DNA of 64,000 nucleotides from NCBI RefSeq assembly GCF_002575655.3, contig NC_053040.3, positions 224,020,628 through 224,084,627 of the forward strand, written 5' to 3'. Position numbers and translations under genes: made by a program. Below the pieces are notes generated by a model. That model made no database searches. It was not told the DNA's origin and was given only the letters and a program-made list of their open reading frames with translations. The first letter of the stretch is position 1. Each line of letters starts with the position of its first letter. This stretch comes from Aegilops tauschii subsp. strangulata (Eukaryota; Streptophyta; Magnoliopsida; Poales; Poaceae). This document shows, piece after piece, positions 1-12,900 of the stretch.

Positions 1-166
1 GAAACTCTGAAATAGGCAAAAAACAACAATTCTGGGCTAGGCCTCCCGTTAATAGGTTAGTCCCAAAGATAATATAAAAGTGAATAATAAAGCCCAATAA
101 TGTCCAAAACAGAAGATAATATAGCATGGAGCAATCAAAAATTATAGATACGTTGGAGACGTATCA
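1..166 (-). repeat. Element A 3' LTR, terminal part
   Basis: This is the U3 start of the minus-strand LTR. It matches 4236-4403 almost base for base, with only a few substitutions. The boundary at 166 is set by the CA terminus and by the polypurine tract that follows. Confidence 0.85.
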
Positions 167-2960
167 AGCATCCCCAAGCTTAATTCCTGCTCGTCCTCGA
201 GTAGGTAAATGATAAAAACAGAAGTTTTGATGCGGAATGCTACTAGGCATAATTTCAATGTAATTCTTCTTACTTGTGGTATGAATATTCAGATCTGAAA
301 GATTCAAGACAAAAGTTTAATATTGACATAAAAATAATAATACTTCAAGCATACTAACTAAGCAATTATGTCTTCTCAAAATAACATGGCCAAAGAAAGT
401 TCATCCCTACAAAATCATATAGTTTAGTCATGCTCCATTTTCATCACACAAGAATGCTCTCATCATGCACAACCCCGATGACAAGCCAAGCAATTGTTTC
501 ATACTTTAGTAATCTCAAACTTTATAAACCTTCACGCAATACATGAGCGTGAGCCATGGATATTGCACTATGGGTGGAATAGAGTATAATGAGGGGGTTA
601 TGTAGAGAAGACAAAAAAGGAGAAAGTCTCACATCAACGAGGCTAATCAATGAGCTATAGAGATGCCCATCGATTGATGTTAATGCAAGGAGTAGGGATT
701 GCCATGCAACGGATGCACTAGAGCTATAAATGTATGAAAGCTCAACAAAAGAAACTAAGTGGGTGTGCATCCAACTTGCTTGCTCACGAAGACCTAGGGC
801 ACTTGAGGAGGCCCATTGTTGGAATATACAAGCCAAGTTCTATAATGAAATATTCCCACTAGTATATGAAAGTGACAAAACAAGAGACTCTCTATCATGA
901 AGATTATGGTGCTAATTTGAAGCACAAGTGTGGAAAAAAGGAGAGTAGCATTGTCCCTTTTTATTTCTTTTTTTGGGCCTTCTTTTTTTGGCCTTTCTCT
1001 TTTTTTATTGGGACAATGCTCTATTAAATGATGATCATCACACTTCTATTTATTTACATCTCAATGATTACAACTCGATACTAGAACAAAGTATGACTCT
1101 ATATGAATGCCTCCGGCGGTGTACCGGGATATGCAATGAATCAAGAGTGACATGTATGAAAGAATTATGAACGGTGGCTTTGCCACAAATACTATGTCAA
1201 CTACATGATCATGCTAAGCAATATGACAATGATGAACGTGTCATGATAAACGGGATGGTGGAAAGTTGCATGGCAATATATCTCGGAATGACTATGGAAA
1301 TGCCATAATAGGTAGGTATGGTGGCTGTTTTGAGGAAGATATAAGGAGGTTTATGTGTGAAAGAGCGTATCATATCACGGGGTTTGGATGCACCGGCGAA
1401 GTTTGCACCAACTCTCAATGTGAGAAAGGGCAATGCATGGTACCGAAGAGGCTAGCAATGATGGAAAGGTGAGAGTGCGTATAATCCATGGACTCAACAT
1501 TAGTCATAAAGAACTCACATACTTACTGCAAAAATCTACAAGTCATCAAAAACCAAGCATTACGTGCATGCTCCTAGGGGGATAGATTGGTAGGAAAAGA
1601 CCATCGCTCGTCCCCGACCGCCACTCATAAGGAGGACAATCAAATAACACCTCATGTTTCAAATTTGTTACATAACGTTTACCATACGTGCATGCTACGG
1701 GACTTGCAAACTTCAACACAAGTATTTCTCAAATTCACAACTACTCAACTAGCACAACTTTAATATCACTACCTCCATATCTCAAAACAATCATCAAGCA
1801 TCAAACTTCTCTTAGTATTCAACACACTCATAAGGAAGTTTTTACAAATCTTGAATACCTAGCATATTAGGATTATTTAAGCAAATTACCATGCTATTTA
1901 AGACTCTCAAAATAATCTAAGTGAAGCATGAGAGATCAATAGTTTCTATAAAACAAATCCACCACCGTGCTCTAAAAGATATAAGTGAAGTATTAGAGCA
2001 AAACTATATAACTCAAAAGATATAAGTGAAGCACATAGAGTATTCTAATAATTTCCGAATCATGTGTGTCTCTCTCAAAAGGTGTGTACAGCAAGGATGA
2101 TTGTGGTAAACTAAAAATCAAAGACTCAAATCATACAAGACGCTCCAAGCAAAACACATATCATGTGGTGAATAAAAATATAGCTCCAAGTAAAGTTACC
2201 GATGGAAGTAGACGAAAGAGGGGATGCCTTCCGGGGCATCCCCAAGCTTTGGCTTTTTGGTGTCCTTAGATTATCTTGGGGGTGCCATGGGCATCCCCAA
2301 GCTTAGGCTCTTGCCACTCCTTGTTCCATAATCCATCAAATCTTTCACCCAAAACTTGAAAACTTCACAACACAAAACTCAGCAGAAAATCTCGTGAGCT
2401 CCGTTAGCGAAATAAAACAAAAGACCACTTCAAGGTACTGTAATGAAATCATTATTTATTTGTATTGGTTTTAAGCCTACTGTATTCCAATTTCTCTATG
2501 GTTTATAAACTATTTTACTAGTCATAGATTCATCAAAATAAGCAAACAACACACGAAAAACAGAATCTGTCAAAAACAGAACAGTCCGTAGTAATCTGTA
2601 ACTAACGCAAACTTCTGGAACTCCAAAAAATCAGCCAAAATAGGACGACCTATACAATTTGTTTATTGATCAGAAGCAATTTGAATCAGTATTTTATCAC
2701 GTTCTGGTGATTTTTAACAATTATTTTCGTGAACAAAAAGTTTCTGGAAATTTCTGCAAGATCAAATAACTATCATCCAAGAAGATCCTATAGGTTTAAC
2801 TTGGCACAAACACTAATTAAAACATAAAAACACATCTAACCAGAGGCTAGATCAAATATTTATTCCTAAACAGAAGCAAAAAGCAAAAAACTAAAAATAA
2901 AATTGGGTTGCCTCCCAACAAGCGCTATCGTTTAACGCCCCTAGCTAGGCATAAAGGCAA
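167..2960 (-). other. Element A 3' non-coding region with PPT
   Basis: The segment opens at 167-180 with the polypurine tract (minus strand AAGCTTGGGGATGCT). No credible coding frame follows for 2.8 kb. Long blocks match the same regions of F (43878-45618, 48902-50110) and H (53479-55660). Near 2906-2950 lies a short block around GGGTTGCCTCCCAACAAGCG that is shared with H at 55608 and, in diverged form, with F near 50070; it marks the end of coding sequence and the start of a long 3' UTR. Two hairpins sit at 2220-2243 and 2278-2298. Confidence 0.7.
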
Positions 2961-2967
2961 GGATAGA

Positions 2968-3450
2968 CTAGGTATTATCATCTTGATTCTTAATTCTTTT
3001 AGCGGAGTTATGCTCGAATCCGGGAGGTTCTTTACGTTTCCCTTCATATTCGGAAATCTTGAGATCTAAAGAATCCAACCGCTTATTGCAAAGGGTAATC
3101 AACATATTCATGCGTTGGAGATTCCCGCTAACACTCTTAAGAGGTTCCAGAGACTTTTGTAAAATCTTAGTTACTTCGCAAAGTTTCTCAAAAACTTGCG
3201 TTTCCTCTTGGGTGTGATGAGGCCCCTTTTGTTGAGGTAGTGTTCCCACTATACCTTCTATAATTTCATGTGCAATACTGGGATCAATTTCAATAAAATT
3301 GCCTTTGGCAACGCAATCCAAAAGTTGTCTATGAGACATATTTAGTCCAACATCGACCGCTATCCAGCATGCATCTAGAGTATTAAGTTCATAAGAACAG
3401 AGTAATGCCTTAAGCAAGATGACATGATGTAGAGGGATAAATTCATGCAA
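2968..3450 (-). pseudogene. Chimeric ORF: retroelement ORF remnant fused to antisense LTR
   Basis: This 160-codon open frame is not a natural gene. From about 3348 to 3450 its DNA matches LTR sequence (compare 57130-57240 in H), so roughly the first 34 residues are accidental translation of LTR. The remainder, from about residue 35, is a lysine- and glutamate-rich, probably helical polypeptide with a basic C-terminus (KRIKN near the end). It probably represents the end of an internal ORF of this family. I do not recognise a catalytic motif. The join implies a deletion that removed the PBS, the front of the internal ORF and the first part of the 5' LTR. Confidence 0.6.
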
Positions 3451-4403
3451 TATGATAAAAAACCCATCTTCTTATCCTCGATGGCAACAATACAATACAT
3501 GCCTTGCTGCCCCTACTGTCACTGGGAAAGGACACCGCAAGATTGAACCCAAAGCTAAGCACTTCTCCCATTGCAAGAAATATCAATCTAGTCGACCAAA
3601 CCAAACTGATAATTCGAAGAGACTTGCAAAGATAACCAATCATACATAAAAGAATTCAGAAGATTCAAATATTGTTCATAGATAAACTTGATCATAAACC
3701 AACAATTCATCGGTATCAACAAACACACCACAAAAGAAGATTACATCGAATAGATCTCCACGAGAGAGGGGGAGAACATTGTATTGAGATCCAAAAAGAG
3801 AGAAGAAGCCATCTAGCTACTAACTATGGACCCGAAGGTCTGAGGTAAACTACTCACACTTCATCGGAGAGGCTATGGTGTTGATGTAGAAGCCCTCCAT
3901 GATCGATGCCCCCTCCGGCGGAGCTCCGGAACAGGCCCCAAGATGGGATCTCATGGGTACAGAAGGTTGCGGCGGTGGAATTAGGTTTTTGGCTCCGTAT
4001 CTGATCGTTTGGGGGTACGTAGGTATATATAGGAGGAAGGAGTACGTCGGTGGAGCAACGTGGGGCCCTCGAGGGTGGAGGGCGCGCCTGAGGGGGGGTA
4101 GGCGCGCCCCCCTACCTCGTGGCTTCCTCGAAGCTTCCTTGACTTAGGGTCCAAGTCTCCTGGATCATGTTCGTTCCAAAAATCACGTTCCCGAAGGTTT
4201 CATTCCGTTTGGACTCCGTTTGATATTTTTTTCCTGTGAAGCTCTGAAATAGGCAAAAAACAACAATTCTGGGTTGGGCCTCCGGTTAATAGGTTAGTCC
4301 CAAAAATAAGATAAAAGTGAATAATAAAGCCCAATAATGTCCAAAACAGAAGATAATATAGCATGGAGCAATCAAAAATTATAGATATGTTGGAGACGTA
4401 TCA
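3348..4403 (-). repeat. Element A 5' LTR (left part deleted)
   Basis: The segment is collinear with the H LTR (56641-58123) from about H 57125 onward. It includes a TATA-like CCTATATATACC on the minus strand at 4021-4032 and ends with GTATCA at 4403. The first several hundred bases (the U5 side) are missing compared with H. Confidence 0.75.
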
Positions 4404-6507
4404 AGGCGCTGCCGGCGACGGCCCCGGCGACTACGGCCGTCTCCGACCGAGATGAGAGCACCGACGAGCTCAGGACGGGTCGCCGCTTCCATCCAGAGGG
4501 GAGGCGCACGCCGGGGAGAGCTAGGGCGGCTGCATCCCGCGGCAACAGAGGGACGGGGAGGCGGTGACCGAACGAGGTGGCGGCGGCCTGAGGCACTCTG
4601 GCGAGAAGCAGAGAGGGCGGGGAGGGTTTTCGGAGTGAGGGGCTTCCAGTGGGTGTGGCTATGAGGAGAGGTAGGGCTCAGCTCGCTCCAATTTAGGAGG
4701 AGTCCAAAGGCGGCCATGGCAGCGATGGAGGTCAGAGAGGGGCTCTGGTGCTCGCGCAAGTAGCCAGGCAGGACCAGAGGAGGGTGGGGAGGCTGGTGAT
4801 GAGGAGAGGAGGGGCTCGGGGTGGCCATATATAGCCGAGCGGCGAGGGGGGGTGAGGTGGCACGCGCGTGGCTACGTGTCCGTGCTCCAACGACGGGCAC
4901 GCGCGGCCAAGGGTCACGGGGAGGGGTGGCAAGGCAACGAGGGAGGACGCAGACGAGTGGCAGAGCTCACGGAGACGAGCCAGAGCTCGGGGACAAGGGG
5001 AGGAAGAAGCCAACAGAGGACAAGTGGACGCGCGGCGACGAGCGCCATTAAAGCCCTGTCAGAGGGGGAGAGGAGTCCAAGGGGACGGTGACGACGCGGG
5101 GAACACGCTGGACATGCACGGGTGAGCGAACGCGACGACCACGAGCCGTGCCCGAGCAAAACGACGCTCTGGACACGCTCAGAGCATGCCAAAACGGTGG
5201 TCACCACTGTGACCGGCAAGGAGGTGACGCAAGAGGCTTCCGCGAGTTGTCTAGTGATGAGTCCCTGCATCATATAAGCTGAGGGAGGTGATGGATCGAC
5301 AGAAGAAGCTCTGCAGCTGAGTTGGTCTTCGATTAATGTTTGCTGCATCAAACTTTATCAAGCCACTGTGCTCAACAGAGAACTGATTGGGTCAAATGGT
5401 GTTGTCTGGGACGATAGACCAAGGAAGGACAAGAGTCCTGGGGGTTTTGGAGGCAAATAGATCAAATCTTAATATAGTTTCTTTGCAACTGGCCAAAAGG
5501 GTCCAGAATCAAGATGCTCTCACATGGGCTATCCACTTGAGCTCAATTTGTGCAAGGCTGAGTTATTTGGTCATATGAAGATGCTGCAAAAGGTTTCATA
5601 CCAATTGGATAAACCAAAATGGTACTTGCTTCACAAGCATTTCTACTGACCAGAAACTTGCAAAAATTCTAGAGGAATAATGGCTTGATAAATATGCCCA
5701 AATTGGGTGGAGATAGGTTATATAGGTAGGATAAGGCCTAGGGAAATTTTCAGACATAATGGAGCAAGATAAAATATACTTGTTTCATTAACTGAAAATT
5801 TGGACAGAACCAAAGAATTGATGCTCAGCTCACATGGATGCATTGCATGAGCTCAAATCTTGAGGAGGGCTTTGATTTGATAAAATGAAAGACCATGCAA
5901 AAATTCAACTCAATTGGATTAACCTAGCTAGTACTTCCTTCACAACCAATTCCCTCAGACAGGAACTTTGAAAAATTGCTCAGGAATATTTACTAGGCAA
6001 ATTAAGTTGAATTTTGTCATGAGGCAATTATTTGGACATGAAAAGGTGTCCAAGAAGTTTGGGGTCAATTGGGCAAAGATAAATGGCACTTGCTTCACAA
6101 TCTGCCATTTAGGACAGAATAGGAAAGTAATTAATTGAGCATGATGGGAAACATGGCCAATGAAATATTTTTCCATATTTCAGAAAGATATGACCCAAAC
6201 AATTTATGAGAATTATTTGGGAATTTTAGGAGTGATGGAAATATAGGTTGCTTGACAACCTAGGGCAAACAGGGTTATTCCTTTAATTGAAAAAGGAATA
6301 CTCCCTAGCCAAAAGAATATTGGGGTTGGGCTAGGATGAAAATGGCAAGGTCTAGGGAAGGGTTTGAGGATGACAAGCCACTCTGGAAATAAAGAAGAGG
6401 GCATCTTCTTCAGTTTCCAGACCACAAAGCCACGGAAAAAGAAAACTCAATCAAAAATCTCTGAAAAAGAAAAGAAAAAGAAAGGGCCAAAAAATCAGGC
6501 TGTGACA
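4404..6507 (-). repeat. Element B 3' LTR fragment (right of A)
   Basis: It matches 26519-28654 throughout, with scattered substitutions (roughly 5% by eye across the first 350 bp) and small indels. It contains the TATA-like palindrome GGCCATATATAGCC at 4823-4836 and a GC-rich leader below it. It ends with GGCTGTGACA at 6507. The open frames seen here come from GC-rich composition and are not credible genes. Confidence 0.85.
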
Positions 6508-6521
6508 AACCTTCCCCCCTT
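6508..6521 (-). other. Element B polypurine tract
   Basis: On the minus strand the bases directly before the LTR start TGTCACAGCC read AAGGGGGGAAGGTT. This is a textbook PPT for plus-strand DNA priming and fixes the LTR edge at 6507/6508. Confidence 0.85.
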
Positions 6522-7908
6522 AAAGAAATCTCGTCCTCGAGATTTGGTTGCTCAGGGAACAAGTATGAATATACTGACTTAAGGAAACCATTTCCAACTC
6601 AGGTATCATTTTTCTTTTATTGATTGTTCCCATTGAATTCTTCATCTGACTTACCTGACTGGTTCTGGGTGGTTTGCTTCACTGTATCCATATCTTGACA
6701 AATCTTACCTCACATCTTCATGCTTATACTGGCTCCAATTCTTTTCATATCTGCTGACTTATCTGAGATTACCATGACTGAAATATATGCTCGTCTCACA
6801 AATCCGAGGGTGATTTCCAATGGTTGTGTCTGTACTGACAACCTTCCATGAATTGGTGATCAGATTTTTCCTGATAAACACCCAAGCTGTGACTTCTTGC
6901 ATTGGGTTCCTCTACTAAATGTCGGTCCTTCGGTTTCCAAACAGTGAGTTTAGGCATCACCGTTTTTCCAGACAGATTCTGGCTTATCGCAGGAATTTCT
7001 GAACCATCCTGACTGGTTCCACAGTCTTGAGTCTCAGATTCATACCAAATATGTGATTATCGCCTGTTGTGGCCAGCATAAGGGGTATGACCTTATATGA
7101 TAATATCCTCATCCTTGACTGACGGTGGCTCTGGCAGAAAAATTTCTTCCAGACAGGCTATCCTTCGGTGATTCACATAAGTGAGGGCACATGCTTCGAG
7201 ACGGTTATTCCTCATACTGATCATTCATTCTGTCAGTATATCCACGGGGATAGTAGGCTGTGTGATGCTTTACCATAGTCACTGGAATCAGACTGTTGAG
7301 TTGACCTTTGGTCTGACTTCACAACCCAGATATTCGATACTGACAAACTTGAGCATATGCGGTTAACTAAGCGGGTTGTCTGGATATGGGTTCCTTACCA
7401 AAATTTGAGTAGACCCCTTAAGTGAGTATCCATGGCGGTCGATACTGACTTAGACTGTCCGAGGTCCCGACACCATATGGTTCACGCAACCATTTTCATA
7501 TCTGCACCACATGTCTTGCTCCTTCATTATTGTTTTCTTGATCTGGATCCTTGGTTGAAAGAGCGGGGTCATATTGCTTCTTCGTGTGACCATAGGTTCT
7601 GTCGGGTGCAACATTCTGACAGGCGTACCGTTATTCTCATCTCCGGACATGGTAATATTGTTTCAATAGCAAGTTCATCACCTCTCAAGTTCTGACCGTA
7701 GGGAAATGATCATCTGAACCCTTGCAAGAAATCGGCAAATAAATCAGTAGCCCCCAGAACGATCTTTACAACTCAGATCTGGGACATCACTGAAATAGAT
7801 CAACTACGGCTCAAGACGGCCGAAAAGCAGCTCAGAGCATGAGACCGTGTTGATAAGAAGAAAGTGGCAGTTCCCTAAGACGGCTAAAGAGCAGCTCAAA
7901 GCATAGGG
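6522..7908 (-). other. Element B interior, left of C
   Basis: This is non-coding sequence with no frame worth calling. Near 7805-7830 and 7876-7900 are two copies of a short block (AGACGGC...AGCAGCTCA) that recurs twice beyond C at about 22410 and 22478. The last five bases, TAGGG at 7904-7908, are the target-site copy of C. Confidence 0.7.
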
Positions 7909-9402
7909 TGAAAGTGCGTTATATCGACTAGAGGGGGGTGAATAGGCGATTTTTATGAATTCTTCACTGAGGAATTTGCTAGTGAGGAAATTCCTTAGTG
8001 AAGAACTACTCAAAAGTAAGCATAGCAAAACACAAGCATAGTCATCACGATGAAATGAGGACAAGCACAAAGTACAGAAAGCGTAAACACAGGATAACAC
8101 AGGATGAAGACAAACAGACTGAAGAAATTGAACTGAGGAAATTGAGAAAGTCTTCAGTAAAAGTCTTCAAACACAGATATGAACAAGTGCACAACACAGT
8201 AATGAGGAATTTGAAAGAGTTGAGGAAATAGAACCAGTAGGCTTGGTGAAGACAATGATTTGGTAGACCAGTTCCAACTGCTGTCTCAGTTGTACGTCTG
8301 GTTGGAGCGGCTAGGTATTTAAACCTGAGGACACACAGTCCCGGACACACAGTCCTCACCGTATTCTCCTTGAACTAAGGTCACACAGACCTCGTCCAAT
8401 CACTCGTGGTAAGTCTTCACATGACTTCCAAACCTTCACAAACTCGGTCACTCGGCGATCCACAATTTCCTCTTGGATGCTCTAGACCATGACGCCTAAC
8501 CGTCTGGAAGAAGCACAGTCTTCAAAGGTAACAAGCGTCGGATCCACGCAGGATCAATCTCTTCAGTGATGCTCAATCACTTGGGGTTTGTAGGTGTTTG
8601 GGTTTGGGTTTTCCTCACTTGATGATTTTCGCTCAAAGTCCTCGGAGGATGGGATGCTCTCAATTGACAAGTGTCAGTTTCTCTCGGAGCAGCCAACCAG
8701 CTAGTGGTTGTAGGGGGCGGCTATTTATAGCCTAGGGAGCAGCCCGACATGATAAGACATAAATGCCCTTCAATGATATGACCGTTAGGTCGATAAGATA
8801 TTTTGGGACAGCTGGCGCGTAGCACAGCAACGGTCGGAAATTTGAGTATCAAATTCCTCAGGGCTATAATGTTCCTCACTATGTAGGCAATCCACACTGG
8901 CGAATTCCTAACTCCTCAGTCAGAACCAATTCCTCAGAGACCAGAAGAACTTCGTCTCTGTCACTGAAGAATGTGACTGAACTGTATGAGATTTCCAATG
9001 GCTTCACTCGAAGGGATTGGTAGGTGTAGGATTTTGAGTTGAGCATCACATGGAAATTTTTCCTTAGTATTTCCTCGACCCCCTTTAACAGTACGGTGTT
9101 TCCTATGACTCAAGAAAGAGAAAATGAAACTACGAAAACAAAAGTCTTCACGCTTCATGTTCCTCAACCGAATACCAAGTCTTCAAGGTCACACCAATTT
9201 CTTCACTTTCAAAGTCTTCAGAAAGTCTTCAGAAATCCAAAGTCTTCAGTCGAAGAACTTCGTGTTTAGGGGTCGACTTTCTCTGTAAATATCAAACTAC
9301 TCATAGACTTATAGACCTGTGTACACTCATAAACGCATTAGTCCCTTAACTTATAAGTCTTCAATACACCAAAATCACTAAGGGGCACTAGATGCACTTA
9401 CA
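7909..9402 (-). repeat. Element C 3' LTR
   Basis: It runs from TGAAAGTGCG at 7909 to GCACTTACA at 9402. A TATA-like CTATAAATAG (minus strand) lies at 8721-8730. Compared with the other LTR it carries a 14 bp tandem duplication of GGACACACAGTCC near 8330-8357 and lacks a segment of roughly 15-20 bp near 8010. Confidence 0.93.
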
Positions 9403-9640
9403 ATCTCCCCCTTTTTGGTGATTGATGACAATATAGGTTAAGTTTTCAACGGGGATAAACATATGAAGTGTAAATACTGATATTGAGGAATTTGATTGCA
9501 AGATTTAGAAGAACTCCCCCTGAAGATGTGCATAGTGAGGAATTTGCTTTTGAAGCAATGCACACTTGAAGAGTTGAATCATGGAGATCTCCCCCTATAT
9601 CTTGTAATTCATACACGCATTTGACATAATATATGAAGAA
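9403..9640 (-). other. Element C multiple polypurine tracts
   Basis: The minus strand has a PPT-like GGGGGAGAT directly next to the LTR (about 9403-9412), and GGGGGAG units again near 9515 and 9590. Repeated PPTs upstream of the 3' LTR are a described hallmark of Sirevirus non-coding DNA. The unit touching the LTR is the likely functional primer. Confidence 0.75.
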
Positions 9641-9922
9641 TTTGAAATGCATGATGAAATATGGTGACTGATGTAATTCAGCATGCGTGCAATAACATTA
9701 ACGAGGAATAAACATGCAGAAGAAACAGCAAAAGTATCAGGTCACCATAGAGTTTAAGTTTACAACTCGATCCAGCAAAGTCATCAGAAGAACGAGAGTT
9801 GTAACTTAAGAAAAAAACGCCCATATAAGATAGACCCGCTTGAAGACTAACTCAAATTTCTCACCCTTTGTCATCAAATGACCAAAAGGGTCGAAAATGA
9901 GGACTAACGCCCCTGAAGAATA
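9641..9922 (-). other. Element C spacer after ORF3
   Basis: This short AT-rich non-coding spacer lies between the PPT block and the stop codon of ORF3. I see no gene or clear motif here. Confidence 0.5.
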
Positions 9923-12900
9923 TCAAGGTGATGAAAGAGCGTCAACATTGTCGGGGTCGTTTGTTGTAGTAGGGCCTGCTGCAGTGTCGTCCAAATCTTC
10001 ATGTTCATCAGTGTCACGTGATGAAGAATAGGAGCTAGCCACCAAGGAAGGAACCTTGACCTTCTTGTACTTCTTCGGAGGAGGTGCAGCCCAGCCAAGA
10101 TCTTCCTTGAGACCCATTTTCTTCAGATCTTCTTCACCATATATGTGCGATAGAACAGCCCAGGTGCGGTTGAGGGTTTCATGAAGGTAGTAATGGTTTT
10201 TCTTCACTGCATTATGGGTAGCAGTCATGTTGTGAAGAATTGAACCAAACTGACACTTGACCCATTTATGATTGCGATCAACCTTCTGGTGAAGACTGAG
10301 GAGAAGCTCACGATCAGTCATCACCCTGGGTGCTGTGCCTTGAGGATTTTGCTTGGGTGCGTTTGCGGCAGAGTCATGGGTGGCAGAGTCATCATTGGTG
10401 GAGTAGGATGCAACCTTGCAAAATTGACCATCCAATGGACGAATGCCTTCATCAATTACAGCAGTAGCCTTGCCATTTTCATCAGCTGAGGAAAATGTCT
10501 GTTTGAGAACTTCAATCGGGGGCAAGTAGTTGCAATGGTTCAGTGTATCAGCTTTGTAGTTGAGTGAAGACCTTGTTCTGATGAATCTCATAATCCATGG
10601 TGCATAAGGCTTCAACTCAAATGGTGACATTGCGACATTGGCAAGAGTCCTCATGAAGAAATCATGGAAGTTGACGGGAACGCCATGAATGATATTGAAA
10701 AGCAGATTCTTCATGATGCCAACGACTTCTTCTTCATTCGAGTTGTGGCCCTTGATAGGACTCAATGTTTTTGTCAGAATGCGATAGACAATCCGAGGCA
10801 CATACATCAATTCCTTCACAAGGAATTTTGTTCTTGGGGCCTGGCCTGGCTTCAAAGGCTTCATCAGCACTTGCATGTAGTGATCGGTAAGCTCAGGTTC
10901 ATTGTAGACGCAACAAGCACCTTCAAGGGGCAGACTGAGAGGCAAAGCATGAAGCAATTCAGTAGCTGGTGCTTTGTAGTGAGTGTTTTCAGACATCCAG
11001 TCCAGCACCCATGAATTCACGTCTTCAGAGTTGTCGGTGATGTGCAAAGTTGCATAAAATTGAAGAATTAGCTCTTCATTCCAATCACATATGTCAGTGC
11101 AGAAATTTAACAGTCCAGCGTCGTAGAGAACACTGAGGACTGGCCCGAAGCATGGCAGAGATTCCATATCCATGTGAGCAATGTGCTCATGATCGAAGAC
11201 TTTGTCTTTGTTGAACAACACTGAGGAATAAAAATTTGCCTGGCTGGCAGTCCAGAAACGCCTCTTCCTTATGCGAGCAGAGTCATAAGGGTTGTAATCA
11301 GTGAAGAATACGTGCTCGCTGAAGAAATCATCAGCCTTGAACTTTTGCTTCCTTGAGAATGGATCCTTTGGCTTGGGCAGTGGAGTGTCAGTCAGTTGCA
11401 TGATGACCTCAGGAATCGCAATCTCAGGTTCTTCAGGCTGAGGAATTTCTGGTTCCTCTTCAGTGGTAGCCTGGTTCTTCAATTCTTCATTCTCATTTTC
11501 TTCAACACTAGCGGCTGGAATGTCTTCATGAGCTTCATCAGATCCCATTTGAACTGTAGTGGCTGGGGACTGAGGAATTTGCTGTAGGGGAGTGAAGAGT
11601 GGAGAATTGGGGTGCTGACTTTCCCAAAAGTCATCATTCATTACTGGTGTGGTACAGCCAATGTCCACATCTTCTTCTGCAATTTCTTCAACGCCAGCCT
11701 CTTCAGCTGTAAACTGAGGCATAGGCGAGGAAACTATGGGGGTTGAAGGGATTTTATCCACTTCAATTTCTTCATCCATCTGCTCTAACGTAGCAGCAGA
11801 AGGATTTTCTTCATCAGATCCGCTAGGGATCACATATTCTTCATCAAAAGGAAGCATGGAGGAAACTGGAACAGCATCAATTGGATGAGCAAATGAGCTT
11901 GTCAATTTCTTCATCTTCTTCGGTGCTGAAGAATCTGAAGGAGTTGATGCTTTCCTTTTCTTCACTGCTGCACGCTCTGCAGCCTTGGTCTTCTTCACAT
12001 CTGATGCAGATGGAAGGATTGGAGTTGGAGTAGGCGCAGGAGAAGCAGAGGAATGTGGTTGATTTTCATCAGGCACAACTGATGTAGTTGCCCTGACCTC
12101 TTCATTTTCTTCAGGCGCACCACTAGTGGGTGCCCTGGCAATTTCTTCAGCGGTTGGAATGCAGTCATCAGCCCTGGAACTCACATTTTCTTCAGTAGCC
12201 TGATTGTCATCAGCAGTGCTGGCATGTTCTTCAGTTGGCTGAGCAGATGCTTCAGCCTGAGGAATTTCTTGTTGCGATGGAGCTGCAACATTGGAGGTGA
12301 ACATGTTAGTCAGTTTAACAAACCTGACCTTGGCTCCTTTCCAATCAGCATAGTAAGCATTGAAATCATCGCTGAGGACTTTGATTTTAGATTGGATCTT
12401 CACAAGTTCATCAGTTGTCATAGAGACAACGTTGTTCTTCAGGAATTTCTCCTTCCTGTACTGAGCTTTCTTGAGCTGTCTGGCCTTCTCAAATTTCCAT
12501 TTTTCTTCTTGGATGAAGGCAGTCAGCATATGACTTTGACCAGGAGTCAGCTTGAAGTCAGGCATAGGAGTGTTTGGGTCCTTGTGCCAGAGGTCAATGT
12601 AGTCGAGGATCAACTTTGGATCCAAAAGCAGTGGCACATCTGTGCCCTTGGCTCTAGCGGCCCTGACTTGCCTATCTCTGGTGATTTCAGCAAGTTCTTC
12701 ATCATCAGCTTCGTCTTCTTCAGACAGTACTTGGAAGGCGAACTGCCTCTTGTGAGGACTTGGGCGAGAGCCTTGTCCAGCAGTGGTCTTTGTCTTCAGC
12801 AGAGATGGTCCTGTTGAAGAATTTGGTGCAGCTGAGGAACTAGCTGAAGCTCCTGAGGCAATGGAGATGCCTGTAGTCCTTTGGCACGTGGCAAGATGCA

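Larger units (their letters stand above)
1..4403 (-). mobile_element. Element A: gypsy-like LTR element without pol, internally deleted
   Basis: The last bases of two near-identical LTR copies are visible at 1-166 and 4236-4403. Both end in GGAGACGTATCA, the reverse complement of an LTR start TGATACGTCTCC, so the element reads on the minus strand. A polypurine tract follows the left LTR at 167. The interior is about 3.2 kb, has no protease, integrase or reverse transcriptase, and holds one short chimeric ORF. The element lies inside the 3' LTR of B: the base after 4403 resumes sequence that is uninterrupted at 26519. The LTR resembles the Fatima/Sabrina group of wheat gypsy elements, from memory. 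The left LTR continues beyond the window. Confidence 0.85.

Noticed and set aside
12224..12817. A 197-codon plus-strand frame
   Set aside because: It is antisense to the ORF3 of C and has no independent support.
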